64,000 nucleotides of DNA from Methanolobus profundi. GTDB lineage: Archaea > Halobacteriota > Methanosarcinia > Methanosarcinales > Methanosarcinaceae. The first letter of the stretch is position 1, and the number at the start of each line of letters is the position of its first letter. Below the pieces are notes generated by a model. The model worked only from the letters and a program-made list of their open reading frames with translations, ran no database searches and was not told where the DNA came from. Positions 1-8,343 of this stretch are shown here, piece by piece. Location of the stretch: the NCBI RefSeq assembly GCF_900114835.1, contig NZ_FOUJ01000004.1, forward strand, positions 248,001 to 312,000. Direction: 5' to 3'. Made by a program: the position numbers and the translations under genes.

Positions 1-1770
1 TCTGTTTCTACGACCCTTGCAACTAATAGCGTACTGGAAAGGACAGGTTATCCTGTGGCACTTATCCTTGCCAATGGCACAGACATACCCAACAGTGCGA
101 AGATAGAACATTTCACCCTTGTAAAAGGAGGACACAACAGTGCAGGAAATGAGGTTTGTCCCCTGGACCTTGAACCGGTCAAGGAATTTGTCCTTAGAGT
201 AAAAGATAAGGTATCTGCATTCGCTATCTCATCCTATTTCAGTGTACGTAACCCTGACCATGAACTGAGGATTAAAGAGGTCATCAACGAACTGACCGGA
301 CTTCCGGTTGTCTGCGGACATGAACTTTCACAGGACCTTGGTGCATACGAAAGAGGGGTCACAGCATACCTGAATGCCAGACTTATCCCTATATCCAGCC
401 ACTTCATGGAAGCCGTCAGTTCCGAACTAAAAAGAAGGAACATCGATGCAAAGCTCATGATGCTCAAATGTGATGGTTCTGTTGTAGGCATCAACGAAGC
501 TCTCAAAAGACCAATCGAATCCGTGTTCTCAGGACCTGCTGCAAGTCTTGTAGGAGCAGCACATCTTTCTGGAAATGAGAATTGTACTGTTATCGATGTC
601 GGAGGAACAAGTACCGATGTCTCCCTTATATACCGCGGATTACCGGAACTTAGCGAAGCGGGTGCTGTGGTCGGCGGCTGGCAGACAAAAGTAAAGGCCA
701 TACGCATGGAAACATCCGCAATGGGCGGTGACAGCCATGTATGGGTCAGGAACCATGTCATCAACATCGGACCAAGAAGGGTCATACCACTCTGCCTTGC
801 TGCTGTGGAATATCCAGAGATAATTGAAAAGCTGAAACAAAATCAGGTTATCCTTCGTAACCAGATAGGAGAGAACCTTCAGCCCACCAAGTTCTTTATA
901 AGGTCAGGACTTGAGACCACTGATATCAGTTCTGCTGAAGAGGAACTGCTCTCAAGGATAGGTGACAGACCACTTACTGTTAGCGAGATATACTGGAACG
1001 AGAACAGACTTCCAAACCCCGGAACACTTGACCTGCTCATACAGAAAAGGCTCATCAAAGCAATAGGATTCACACCCACAGATGCACTCCATGTCCTTGG
1101 TGAATACACCCAATGGAACAGGGAAGCCTCAGTTCTTGGAGCCGGTATACTGGCGGCACTTTCAGGAACGGACGAAGATGAGCTTTGCTTACAAATAAAG
1201 AAAGACGTAGCCAGGAATATGGCATTGAACCTGATAGCATTCCTGCTTGAGGATGTGAGCAGGGAAGAGATAGAGAAAGTGCTTAAAAGAAAATTCTTTG
1301 CCGGATTCAAGGTGGACCTCCCGGTGGTCCTGCTGGGCGGACCTGTCAGAGCCTATGCAGAAGAGCTTGCAGAGTTCATAGATGCAGAGATCATCGTACC
1401 TGAACACTGTAGTGTGGGAAATGCCGTTGGAGCAGTAGCAGGAAAAGGTGCAAGGAAGCTGGAGGTCCTCATAAAGGCCAACTACACCGAATCGAAATAC
1501 AATCTGAAAACATCATCTTTTGTTACTTTCTTCCCCGGAGGCAGGGAAGAGTTCGCATCATATCAAGAAGCTCTTGAGTTCGGAGAAGAGATCGGCAGCA
1601 AGCTTATCATGAACTATATGAGCGATGCAGGTCTGGACAGCACTGAGGTCAGCATCGATATGCTTCGGAATGACATCGTTACACACGAAGGCGGACTTCC
1701 TGTGGAAACAAGGCTCACTTTCTCCGGTATTGGCGAGGCCGAAAGGAACAGGAAAATGGAGGTTGAATGA
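1..1770 (+). CDS. Hydantoinase/oxoprolinase family protein, copy 1 (5' end outside window)
   Basis: The frame is open from base 1 to a TGA at 1768-1770. By alignment with the paralogue at 1951 about 62 N-terminal residues lie outside the window, so the GTG at 55 is internal. The protein belongs to the HyuA/oxoprolinase ATPase family (actin-like fold), whose members use ATP to hydrolyse hydantoins or 5-oxoproline or to carboxylate ketones. Visible landmarks are the second phosphate-binding motif VGGTSTD near nt 600 and the downstream MGGDSHVW motif. No HyuB partner follows; instead a 27-codon remnant and a second paralogue lie downstream on the same strand. The substrate cannot be told from sequence. 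The neighbouring methylamine genes make a role with methylated amines plausible, but that is inference. Confidence 0.85.
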   Translation, partial: SVSTTLATNSVLERTGYPVALILANGTDIPNSAKIEHFTLVKGGHNSAGNEVCPLDLEPVKEFVLRVKDKVSAFAISSYFSVRNPDHELRIKEVINELTGLPVVCGHELSQDLGAYERGVTAYLNARLIPISSHFMEAVSSELKRRNIDAKLMMLKCDGSVVGINEALKRPIESVFSGPAASLVGAAHLSGNENCTVIDVGGTSTDVSLIYRGLPELSEAGAVVGGWQTKVKAIRMETSAMGGDSHVWVRNHVINIGPRRVIPLCLAAVEYPEIIEKLKQNQVILRNQIGENLQPTKFFIRSGLETTDISSAEEELLSRIGDRPLTVSEIYWNENRLPNPGTLDLLIQKRLIKAIGFTPTDALHVLGEYTQWNREASVLGAGILAALSGTDEDELCLQIKKDVARNMALNLIAFLLEDVSREEIEKVLKRKFFAGFKVDLPVVLLGGPVRAYAEELAEFIDAEIIVPEHCSVGNAVGAVAGKGARKLEVLIKANYTESKYNLKTSSFVTFFPGGREEFASYQEALEFGEEIGSKLIMNYMSDAGLDSTEVSIDMLRNDIVTHEGGLPVETRLTFSGIGEAERNRKMEVE

Positions 1771-1853
1771 TGCAATACAATCCTGGAATAGATGCCGGTG
1801 AGACATACACCGATGCGGCCATAGTAAGGGATCTCAACAGAAATGGAGCATGA
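1770..1853 (+). pseudogene. 5' remnant of a third hydantoinase-family copy
   Basis: An ATG overlapping the TGA of the preceding gene opens a 27-codon frame closed by TGA at 1851-1853. It matches the first 27 codons of the gene at 1951 at 17 of 27 residues, and the DNA similarity extends a little upstream of the start. The nucleotide-binding loop GIDAGGTYTD is altered to GIDAGETYTD. This looks like the leftover 5' end of a tandem duplicate whose remainder was deleted. A role as a short leader peptide is possible but unsupported. Confidence 0.7.
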
Positions 1854-1860
1854 TCACACT

Positions 1861-1879
1861 ATTACAATACCATTGTAAT
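1861..1879. promoter_or_regulatory. 19-bp palindromic operator, site 1
   Basis: ATTACAAT-ACC-ATTGTAAT is a perfect inverted repeat with 8-bp arms and a 3-base spacer. It lies about 70 bases upstream of the second hydantoinase-family gene and 14 bases before its putative TATA element. The same design recurs at 11776-11794 and 19119-19137 beside methylamine genes. It is probably the binding site of a dimeric winged-helix regulator; which one is inference. Confidence 0.65.
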
Positions 1880-1893
1880 TTTATCACGCGTGT

Positions 1894-1905
1894 ATTATAA
1901 ACTCA
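1894..1905 (+). promoter_or_regulatory. Putative TATA element of the second hydantoinase-family gene
   Basis: ATTATAAACTCA lies about 46 bases upstream of the ATG at 1951. That allows a transcription start some 25 bases downstream and a short leader. The same 12-mer, with C or T at position 3, occurs in the mtmC and mtbC promoters but in the opposite orientation relative to transcription, so common function is uncertain. Confidence 0.4.
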
Positions 1906-1950
1906 AATGGTCCTCTTTTATCGAACGATCCAAAAACAGAGGTAGAATAA

Positions 1951-3873
1951 ATGCAATACAGTCTTGGAATAGATGCCGGTGGAACATACACCGATGCGGT
2001 CATAGTAAGTGATCCGGACAGAAAGGTGGTGGCTTCGAACAAGGCACTCACAACATATCCTAACCTGCTGACAGGTATAGAGAACGCCATCGACGGACTT
2101 GACAGCAAATACATACCGGACATTAAACTCGTATCAGTATCAACCACCCTTGCAACCAATACTATACTTGAGAAGACAGGTTATCCTGTAGCTCTTATCC
2201 TCATAGGGAAACACACCCTTCCCTCAAGCATGCCCATTGAGGACTACATCGTAGTGAAAGGTGGACATAATGTAGCCGGACTTGAAGATGAGGTTCTAGA
2301 CCTGGAAGCTGTCAGAGAATATGCCATGAAGGTCAAGGACAGGGTTTCAGCTTTTGCCGTTTCCTCATATTTCAGCATCCGTAACCCGGAACATGAGATA
2401 AAAGTGAGGGATATGCTTGTTGAACTCACAGGACTGCCGATCGTCTGCGGACATGAACTGTCACAGGACCTTGGTGCATATGAAAGAGGGGTCACAGCAT
2501 ACCTTAACGCACAACTGCTTCCAATAGCAGACCAGTTCATCCACGCAATTCTTACTGATATTAAGAAAAGGGGTATCGAAGCAAAGCTCATGATGCTCAA
2601 ATGTGATGGTTCTGTGATAGGTATTCATGAGGCAATGGAAAGACCTATAGAATCAATATTCTCAGGACCTGCTGCAAGTCTTATGGGAGCATCCTTCCTC
2701 TCCGGGAATGATACATGTGCCGTTATCGATGTTGGAGGGACGAGCACCGATGTCTCACTGAACTACAACGGACTGCCTGAACTTGTTGATACAGGAGCCG
2801 TGGTCGGCGGATGGCATACGAAGGTCAAGGCCATACGTATGGAAACATCAGCAATGGGTGGTGACAGCCATGTCTGGATCAAGAACCGGAATGTCAATAT
2901 CGGACCACGCAGGGTAGTGCCACTATGTCTTGCTGCTGTAAAGTATCCCGGATTCATGGACCAGTTAAGATCAGGAAGAACACCTTCCAGGGTACAGCTT
3001 GCAGAGAATGTCCAGCCTACAAAGTTCTTTGTAAGTACAGGCAAGGAAGCCAGCAATCTTAGCTCATTTGAGAAGGAGCTTATGGAGATAATAGGAGAGG
3101 AACCTGTTTCACTCAATGATATCTTCTGGAAGATCGGAAAGCCCATATCTCCCGACAGTGTTGATTCACTGATACAGAAAAGGCTTGTCCAGGCGATAGG
3201 ATTCACACCAACCGACGTGCTCCATGTTCTCGGAGAGTACACGAAATGGGACCGTGAAGCCTCACTTGTCGGTGCTAAGATACTTGCAAGACTTACGCCC
3301 ATGGATGAGACCGAACTTTGCATGCATATCAAGAAGGAAGTTGCCATCAATATGGCACTTGACCTGATGAGCTTCATGTACAAAGGAGTATCAAAGCCTG
3401 AGATCGAGAAGATGATACGTGGAGATTTCCTCTCGCAGTTCAAGATGAATGTTCCTGTGGTGCTTCTCGGAGGACCGGTTCACTCCTATGTTGAAGAACT
3501 CAACAGGCTGCTGATCGCCGATATCATAGTTCCCGAACATGCAGAGGTTGGAAACGCTGTGGGTGCTCTTGTAGGAAAAGGTGTCAAGAGCATAGAGATA
3601 CTTGTCAAGTCATTCTATAAGAAGACAGAAAGGACCATTCTGGTGTTCTCTCCAGTGGAAAGAAGGGAGTTCTCTACTTATTCAGAAGCCCTTGAATACG
3701 CAACCGAGCACGGGAAGGAACTCATAATGCAATATATGGAAAGTGCGGATATCGATCCGAAGGATGTCAGCATCGAGATCAAGAGAGAGGATATCACAAT
3801 GACAGATGATGGCGGTGCTCCTATAGAGACAAAGTTCATTTTCCTTGGAACAGCATTGCCACAGAAAAAGTGA
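1951..3873 (+). CDS. Hydantoinase/oxoprolinase family protein, copy 2
   Basis: A complete 640-residue HyuA-family ATPase. The N-terminal nucleotide-binding loop GIDAGGTYTD is at residues 6-15, the second phosphate motif VGGTSTD follows near residue 265, then MGGDSHVW, and the family's C-terminal region is present. A GAGG Shine-Dalgarno lies just before the ATG. It is strongly similar along its length to the gene at 1 and has no HyuB gene beside it. Its promoter carries the 19-bp palindrome also found before mtmC and mtbC, which suggests co-regulation with methylamine metabolism. It shares the actin-like ATPase superfamily with RamA but lacks RamA's iron-sulfur domain. Substrate unknown; a methylated nitrogen compound yielding methylamine, or a helper role in methyltransferase metabolism, are hypotheses. 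Confidence 0.88.
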   Translation: MQYSLGIDAGGTYTDAVIVSDPDRKVVASNKALTTYPNLLTGIENAIDGLDSKYIPDIKLVSVSTTLATNTILEKTGYPVALILIGKHTLPSSMPIEDYIVVKGGHNVAGLEDEVLDLEAVREYAMKVKDRVSAFAVSSYFSIRNPEHEIKVRDMLVELTGLPIVCGHELSQDLGAYERGVTAYLNAQLLPIADQFIHAILTDIKKRGIEAKLMMLKCDGSVIGIHEAMERPIESIFSGPAASLMGASFLSGNDTCAVIDVGGTSTDVSLNYNGLPELVDTGAVVGGWHTKVKAIRMETSAMGGDSHVWIKNRNVNIGPRRVVPLCLAAVKYPGFMDQLRSGRTPSRVQLAENVQPTKFFVSTGKEASNLSSFEKELMEIIGEEPVSLNDIFWKIGKPISPDSVDSLIQKRLVQAIGFTPTDVLHVLGEYTKWDREASLVGAKILARLTPMDETELCMHIKKEVAINMALDLMSFMYKGVSKPEIEKMIRGDFLSQFKMNVPVVLLGGPVHSYVEELNRLLIADIIVPEHAEVGNAVGALVGKGVKSIEILVKSFYKKTERTILVFSPVERREFSTYSEALEYATEHGKELIMQYMESADIDPKDVSIEIKREDITMTDDGGAPIETKFIFLGTALPQKK

Positions 3874-3882
3874 AGGTTAAAA

Positions 3883-3917
3883 AAATACAAAAAATGAGAA
3901 CGGTCAGTAATCGACCG
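3883..3917 (-). terminator. Terminator of the cydAB transcript
   Basis: On the minus strand a 5-bp stem (CGGTC/GACCG, 7-base loop, 3901-3917) overlaps the cydB stop codon and is followed by a T-rich run (3883-3897). It also separates cydB from the convergent hydantoinase-family gene. Confidence 0.5.
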
Positions 3918-4947
3918 TCTCTGTCTCTTTTATCTTTTCTTTGAACAATGTGTAGGCCCACAACTGGTATATGATGACCAGCGGAACGAACACAAGTGCT
4001 CCGCCCAGCATTATTGTCAGGGTGAGCTGGCTTGATGCTGCCTGGAAGATATCGATACCATTCTCAAGTGCGATAGAAGATCTGAGCATGTAAGGATAGA
4101 TGCTTACCAGCCCGCTCTCAACTATGAAGAGTATCGTTCCGAGGTTGCAGCAGAATGCCATGAATGCCTTTTCCTGTCTTGCAAGCACCACTGCAAGGAT
4201 GGCAACTATGACAGCTACGGCCGGGAACAGATACAGTACCGGTGTGGCAGAGTAGTTCCTGGTGAAGCCTTCGATACCTGCAAATGAGTATGCAAGGTAT
4301 ACCAGAGCAAGTACAAGTACCACTATGGAGCTTATCTTTGCGAAATTTACAGCTGTTTTTCCCAGTGGACCTTTCGTCTTGAACCTTATCCACAGGGCAC
4401 CGGAAGTTGCACTGATGAGCACGAACAATATACCTCCGATCAATGCATACGGACTGAAGAGACCCAGAAGTGTACCTTCGTAAACTCCGCCTGCTGCAAT
4501 GGCAAGTCCCTTGAAGAAATTAGCGAAAGCGACACCAAGCACCAGTGAAATTAGAAGGCTACCTGTGAACCATCCCCATTTGAGGATGTTCTGTATCTTC
4601 GGGCTCTCATCCTTGTGGAGATACTCAACTGAGATCCCCCTTATTATCAGTCCGATGAGCAACAGCATCATTGGAAGATACAGGAATGTGAACATCTTTG
4701 AGAACACCAGCGGGAAAGCGGCAAATGTGCCACCTGCAGCCAGTATGAGCCATACCTCGTTCCCGCCCCAGAAAGGACCTACTGCCTTCTGGACCTGTAT
4801 TCTCTGTGTCTTATCCTTTGCAATGAACGGTATAAGAAGACCTGCTCCAAGTGAGAACGAGTCCACCATGAAGTAAACTCCCCATATAACACACCAGAGA
4901 ACGAACCAGATAACTGCGAGAGTATCATGTGTCAGGATTTCCAGCAT
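3904..4947 (-). CDS. cydB: Cytochrome bd oxidase subunit II
   Basis: A 347-residue integral membrane protein with the CydB N-terminus (segment with WCVIWGVYFMVDSF, then GGNEVW near residue 70) and about eight or nine hydrophobic helices. With CydA it forms the membrane quinol (here possibly methanophenazine-linked) oxidase that reduces oxygen to water. The ATG at 4947 lies one base after the cydA stop and follows AGGAG at good spacing; a longer open frame to 5025 runs into cydA and is not needed. In an anaerobic methanogen this is best read as oxygen scavenging. The physiological electron donor is inference. Confidence 0.93.
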   Translation of the reverse strand: MLEILTHDTLAVIWFVLWCVIWGVYFMVDSFSLGAGLLIPFIAKDKTQRIQVQKAVGPFWGGNEVWLILAAGGTFAAFPLVFSKMFTFLYLPMMLLLIGLIIRGISVEYLHKDESPKIQNILKWGWFTGSLLISLVLGVAFANFFKGLAIAAGGVYEGTLLGLFSPYALIGGILFVLISATSGALWIRFKTKGPLGKTAVNFAKISSIVVLVLALVYLAYSFAGIEGFTRNYSATPVLYLFPAVAVIVAILAVVLARQEKAFMAFCCNLGTILFIVESGLVSIYPYMLRSSIALENGIDIFQAASSQLTLTIMLGGALVFVPLVIIYQLWAYTLFKEKIKETETVDY

Positions 4948-4948
4948 T

Positions 4949-6265
4949 TCACTCAGCTCCTGTAGCATTGACCACTGTCTTTCTGATAAGATAGAATTCC
5001 AGGGCGAAAAGCATGAGATAGACACTGCTTATCAGCAGTATGCTCACCAGTACTTCTGATGTAGGGACCAGTGAAACACCACTTTCGGTCCTGAGAAGCC
5101 CATATACTATCCATGGCTGTCTCCCTATCTCAGTTACGTTCCATCCTGCAATTATAGCAATAAATGGTAGCGGAATAGACCATTGCATCAATTTAAGGTA
5201 TAGACGTGACTCATACAGCTTTCCTGTCCTCTGCAAATAAAGACCTGCAAGTGCCTCTGCAATGAAGAGGAAGCCCAGCATTGTCATCAATTTGAAGTTC
5301 CAGAATACCATTCCTACAGGAGGAAGGTCCTCTGCAGGCATCTGGTTGAGACCAGTAATTGTCCCGCTAAAACTTCCAGTATAAAGGAAACTTGCAAGAC
5401 CCGGGATGCCCAGAAGCTCAACACTATTGGAGCCTGTACTTGCATCAGGTATCTGGATAAGATACATGGGTACCGAGGAACCTGTTTCCCATATCGCATC
5501 CATAGAAGCTCCCTTTGCAGGCTGGATATCAACAACGTACTGTGCATATCCGTGTCCGAGAACAGGAAGCAGAATAGATGTCACAAGTGCAAGGACAATT
5601 GCTATCCTGAATGATCTTCTGAACACTTCATTGTCATTCTTCTTCAGGAAATGGTATGAACATATTCCCACTACGACAAATGCAGTGAGAAGGTAAGCTG
5701 AGAGCAGCGTGTGGACCAGCATATACCAAACATAACTATTAGTGAGCAGGGCAAGGAAATCCGTCATAATGACCTTGCTTCCATCAGCAAGAAGTTCATA
5801 ACCTACCGGGTTCTGCATGAAACCGTTGGCTGTGATGATCCACAGTGCAGATATGTTCGTTCCCAGGGCGACCATCCACATGGAGAATGCCTTGAGCTTC
5901 TGCCTGTTACGGTCAAGGAAGAGCCATACACCAAAGAATGTACCTTCAAGGAAAAAGGCCATCAGTGCTTCCACTGCCAGAGGCGATCCAAAAACATCTC
6001 CCATGAATTCGGAATAAGCACCCCAATTTGTGCCGAACTGGAATGTCATAGCAAACCCCGTGACAAGTCCGATCGCAAAGTTTATTTTGAATATCCTACC
6101 CCAGAAATCAGCCATCTTTCGCCAGGTCTCATCCCTGGTCTTGTAGAAGGCTGTTTCCATTACAGCTACCAACAGTGCAAGTCCCAGCGTCAGCGGGACG
6201 AACAGGAAATGAAATGCCACTGTTACGGCAAACTGTATTCTGCTTAATAGAACCAGATCTAACAT
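4949..6265 (-). CDS. cydA: Cytochrome bd oxidase subunit I
   Basis: A 438-residue CydA carrying the haem b595 ligand His19 in the first helix, a second conserved His in the MLVHTLLSAY segment, and the GRQPW signature near residue 380. It is shorter than the 520-residue enterobacterial form, consistent with the short quinol-loop class. It is first gene of a two-gene operon with cydB (one base apart). A perfect 19-bp palindrome at 6345-6363, 80 bases upstream, may be the operator that controls it. The pair would let this methanogen remove oxygen at the membrane. Confidence 0.94.
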   Translation of the reverse strand: MLDLVLLSRIQFAVTVAFHFLFVPLTLGLALLVAVMETAFYKTRDETWRKMADFWGRIFKINFAIGLVTGFAMTFQFGTNWGAYSEFMGDVFGSPLAVEALMAFFLEGTFFGVWLFLDRNRQKLKAFSMWMVALGTNISALWIITANGFMQNPVGYELLADGSKVIMTDFLALLTNSYVWYMLVHTLLSAYLLTAFVVVGICSYHFLKKNDNEVFRRSFRIAIVLALVTSILLPVLGHGYAQYVVDIQPAKGASMDAIWETGSSVPMYLIQIPDASTGSNSVELLGIPGLASFLYTGSFSGTITGLNQMPAEDLPPVGMVFWNFKLMTMLGFLFIAEALAGLYLQRTGKLYESRLYLKLMQWSIPLPFIAIIAGWNVTEIGRQPWIVYGLLRTESGVSLVPTSEVLVSILLISSVYLMLFALEFYLIRKTVVNATGAE

Positions 6266-6344
6266 TATTTATCCCCTTATATGATTTTGTTCGCTTTTGC
6301 CACATCCGAAAAAAACCCAGTATGGCACTCCACGTCGTTGAAAT

Positions 6345-6363
6345 AACAATTATAATAATTGTT
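6345..6363. promoter_or_regulatory. Perfect palindrome upstream of cydAB
   Basis: AACAATTAT-A-ATAATTGTT has 9-bp arms around one central base. It lies 80 bases upstream of cydA in a 395-base spacer, within AT-rich DNA that also offers TATA-like sequence, so a bound repressor would block the promoter. The remaining spacer (6364-6600) shows only AT-rich sequence and a short AACTATAGTT palindrome near 6585. Confidence 0.5.
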
Positions 6364-6604
6364 CATTATAGTTTATAATATTTGCCATGAGAACAAATGA
6401 GAGAAAATGAGAACAAGCGCCATTATTTATCTACAAATTGGAATGGCTGGAGAATAAATTTGCAAACAATAGAGGCATCCACATTAGAACAGAGTTACTT
6501 ACCGAAAAGTTTCATAGTATATGTATATTGTGTTAATTGATAATATGGTAAAATTGAATAACAATAGCATAAGACATTATAATAACTATAGTTCAATAGA
6601 TACC

Positions 6605-6620
6605 CGAAAAATATAAGTAG
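6605..6620 (+). promoter_or_regulatory. pylT promoter (BRE/TATA)
   Basis: CGAAAAATATAAGTAG gives a purine-rich BRE plus TATA box about 45 bases upstream of the tRNA. A similar string, CCCAAAAAATATAAATAC, precedes pylS at 19283-19300. A start about 25 bases downstream would leave a short 5' leader for RNase P to remove. Confidence 0.5.
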
Positions 6621-6660
6621 TAATACTTCCTACTAAGAGTTAGATTCAACCAATCATCAT

Positions 6661-6732
6661 GGAAATCAGATCATGTTGATCGAATGGACTCTAAATCCGT
6701 TCAGTCGGGTTAAATTCCCGAGGTTTCCGCCA
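6661..6732 (+). tRNA. pylT: tRNA-Pyl (CUA anticodon, amber decoding)
   Basis: The 72-base gene folds as the unusual pyrrolysine tRNA: acceptor stem GGAAATC/GGTTTCC with one G-T pair, a single base before the D stem, a D stem GATC/GATC with a 5-base loop lacking the GG pair, a 6-bp anticodon stem with loop CTCTAAA (anticodon CTA), a 3-base variable loop, T stem TCGGG/CCCGA with loop TTAAATT, discriminator G and encoded CCA. It supplies the UAG decoder needed by mtmB and mtbB. Unlike the usual pylTSBCD layout it lies about 12.8 kb from pylS, between cydA and an aminopeptidase gene, with its own promoter and terminator. Confidence 0.97.
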
Positions 6733-6746
6733 TATGTGTTTCATTG

Positions 6747-6790
6747 TGTGATACGTTCACATAATGACAAGATCTTTTTTTCTTTTGTTT
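6747..6790 (+). terminator. Terminator after pylT
   Basis: A TGTGA/TCACA stem with a 5-base loop (6747-6761) is followed by a T-rich tract (6774-6790), just downstream of pylT and before the convergent aminopeptidase gene. Confidence 0.5.
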
Positions 6791-6841
6791 CTGATCCTCT
6801 AGTTTACGATATATTCCAGTCCGATCCTGGAAAAAATAGTA

Positions 6842-8161
6842 TCATTCTTCCAGCTGGAAGAATGTCCTGAATATCTCGATGGAATCCAGAAAGTCCTGTT
6901 TACCCATCAGTTCCCTGGTCGAATGCATTGCCAGCATTGGGACCCCTACATCCACCACACGAACAGGTATATATTTACTTAGCAATGGACCTAATGTTGT
7001 TCCACCCCTCTGATCGGAATGGTTCACAAATTTCTGATATTTCACACCGGTCCTGTCACAAAGTTGCTGAAAAGCTGCAATGGTCTCTACTTCTGATGCA
7101 TAGGAACGATTTCCGCTGATCTTAATGGTCATACCTTTGTTCATTATCGGCTTATTGGTGATATCATTCTTTTCAGCATAATTTGGATGGAGTCCATGGG
7201 CACCATCAGCTGATATCACAAAACAATCCGTCATCTGCCCGGAAGGTAACTCTTTTGTTGCAACCATTCCCATGCGGATCTTTTTCAGAATTGTGCTCAA
7301 GGTCACAGAATCAGCACCCTGGCGGGTCATGGAACCGATCTCTTCATTGTCCATGAAGGCAATCATGTTGATCCCTTCCTCACTTTTGGACCCTACAAGA
7401 GCTTCCATAGCAGCATAGACCATTGAAAGATCATCGATCCTCGGACAGGAAATGAACTCCTCTTTAGCCCCTACAAGGATACCCTCTTCACTACAATAGA
7501 CATTGAGGTCCATATCCAGAATGTCCTCACGGTCGACCCCGGCTTCCTTTGCGATCAGATTCAGAAGATGATCATCCTTGACCTCATCCTCTATCAATTG
7601 GGTCAGGAGAGGTTGCATCTCTTTCTGGACCTTGATCTCCACACCTTTGTTGACCTCATTGTTCATGTGGATAGCCAGATTAGGAATGATAAGTATAGGT
7701 CTCTGAAGGTCCAGATGGATCACTTTTGGCTTCAGCACCTCATCCGATCTCACTGCTATTCTTCCGGCGATGGATAAAGGACGGTCGAACCATGTATTCA
7801 GGATAGGACCACCGTAGCGCTCCACATTCAGTGTCAGCATCCCTTCACTGTCCACCTCAGGACAGGGTTTTATCCTGAAACCCGGATTATCCGTATGAGC
7901 TGCAATGATCTTCAGTTTCTGTGTCTGATCCTTACTGCTTCCAATAGTGAAAGCCACAAGCATGGAAGGGAAAGGAGCCAGATAGTATTTACCTGACAGG
8001 TCCAAAGTCCATGGCTCATTCAGATCCAGTTCCATAAAGCCTTCGCCATCCAGACGTTCCTTTATAGTATCAACTGTCTGAACTGCTGTTGTGGCCTTTT
8101 TCATAAATCCGAAAAAATCGCTGATATGATCCATATAATCCATATTTACCATCTCTCTCAT
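6842..8161 (-). CDS. M18 family (aspartyl-type) metalloaminopeptidase
   Basis: A 439-residue cytosolic zinc aminopeptidase of the M18 family, which removes N-terminal (often acidic) residues from peptides. Family motifs in order are AAHTDNPG, WFDRPLSIAGR, CPRIDDLSM, FMDNEEIGS (metal ligand and general base region), ISADGAHGLHPNY and DQRGGTTLGP; they hold the His, Asp and Glu metal ligands. Length is usual for the family. ATG at 8161 is the first start; ATGs a few codons later (MDYMDHIS) are alternatives. It stands alone between pylT and mtbA, with no evident tie to methylamine metabolism. Confidence 0.9.
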   Translation of the reverse strand: MREMVNMDYMDHISDFFGFMKKATTAVQTVDTIKERLDGEGFMELDLNEPWTLDLSGKYYLAPFPSMLVAFTIGSSKDQTQKLKIIAAHTDNPGFRIKPCPEVDSEGMLTLNVERYGGPILNTWFDRPLSIAGRIAVRSDEVLKPKVIHLDLQRPILIIPNLAIHMNNEVNKGVEIKVQKEMQPLLTQLIEDEVKDDHLLNLIAKEAGVDREDILDMDLNVYCSEEGILVGAKEEFISCPRIDDLSMVYAAMEALVGSKSEEGINMIAFMDNEEIGSMTRQGADSVTLSTILKKIRMGMVATKELPSGQMTDCFVISADGAHGLHPNYAEKNDITNKPIMNKGMTIKISGNRSYASEVETIAAFQQLCDRTGVKYQKFVNHSDQRGGTTLGPLLSKYIPVRVVDVGVPMLAMHSTRELMGKQDFLDSIEIFRTFFQLEE

Positions 8162-8249
8162 GAGATCACATTATTAAAAGATCTCTTTTATCTTCTATCT
8201 GGCATAATGATAGATTAATAGATCCTCAGAATACTTAATCCTGTACCCC

Positions 8250-8313
8250 TGAAATAAAAAAAAGGATCTCCGGGAAAGGGGGACAATTCATCAGAAGGAT
8301 TTTGGCCCGGAGA
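8250..8313 (-). terminator. Terminator of the mtmCB-mtbA transcript
   Basis: Just after mtbA on the minus strand an 8-bp stem (TCTCCGGG 8267-8274 with CCCGGAGA 8306-8313) encloses a 31-base loop and is followed by a run of eight T (8256-8263 complement). Confidence 0.6.
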
Positions 8314-8343
8314 AATAAGCGACTTTTCTAGTTTTGGTTTGTT

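Noticed and set aside
55-60. GTG at 55 as the start of the first hydantoinase-family gene
   Set aside because: Alignment with the paralogue shows the homologous sequence continues to base 1, so the gene begins left of the window.
234-840. Open frames on the minus strand inside the first hydantoinase-family gene
   Set aside because: Shadow frames of a well-conserved gene; no Shine-Dalgarno or domain. The same holds for most frames opposite conserved genes across the window.
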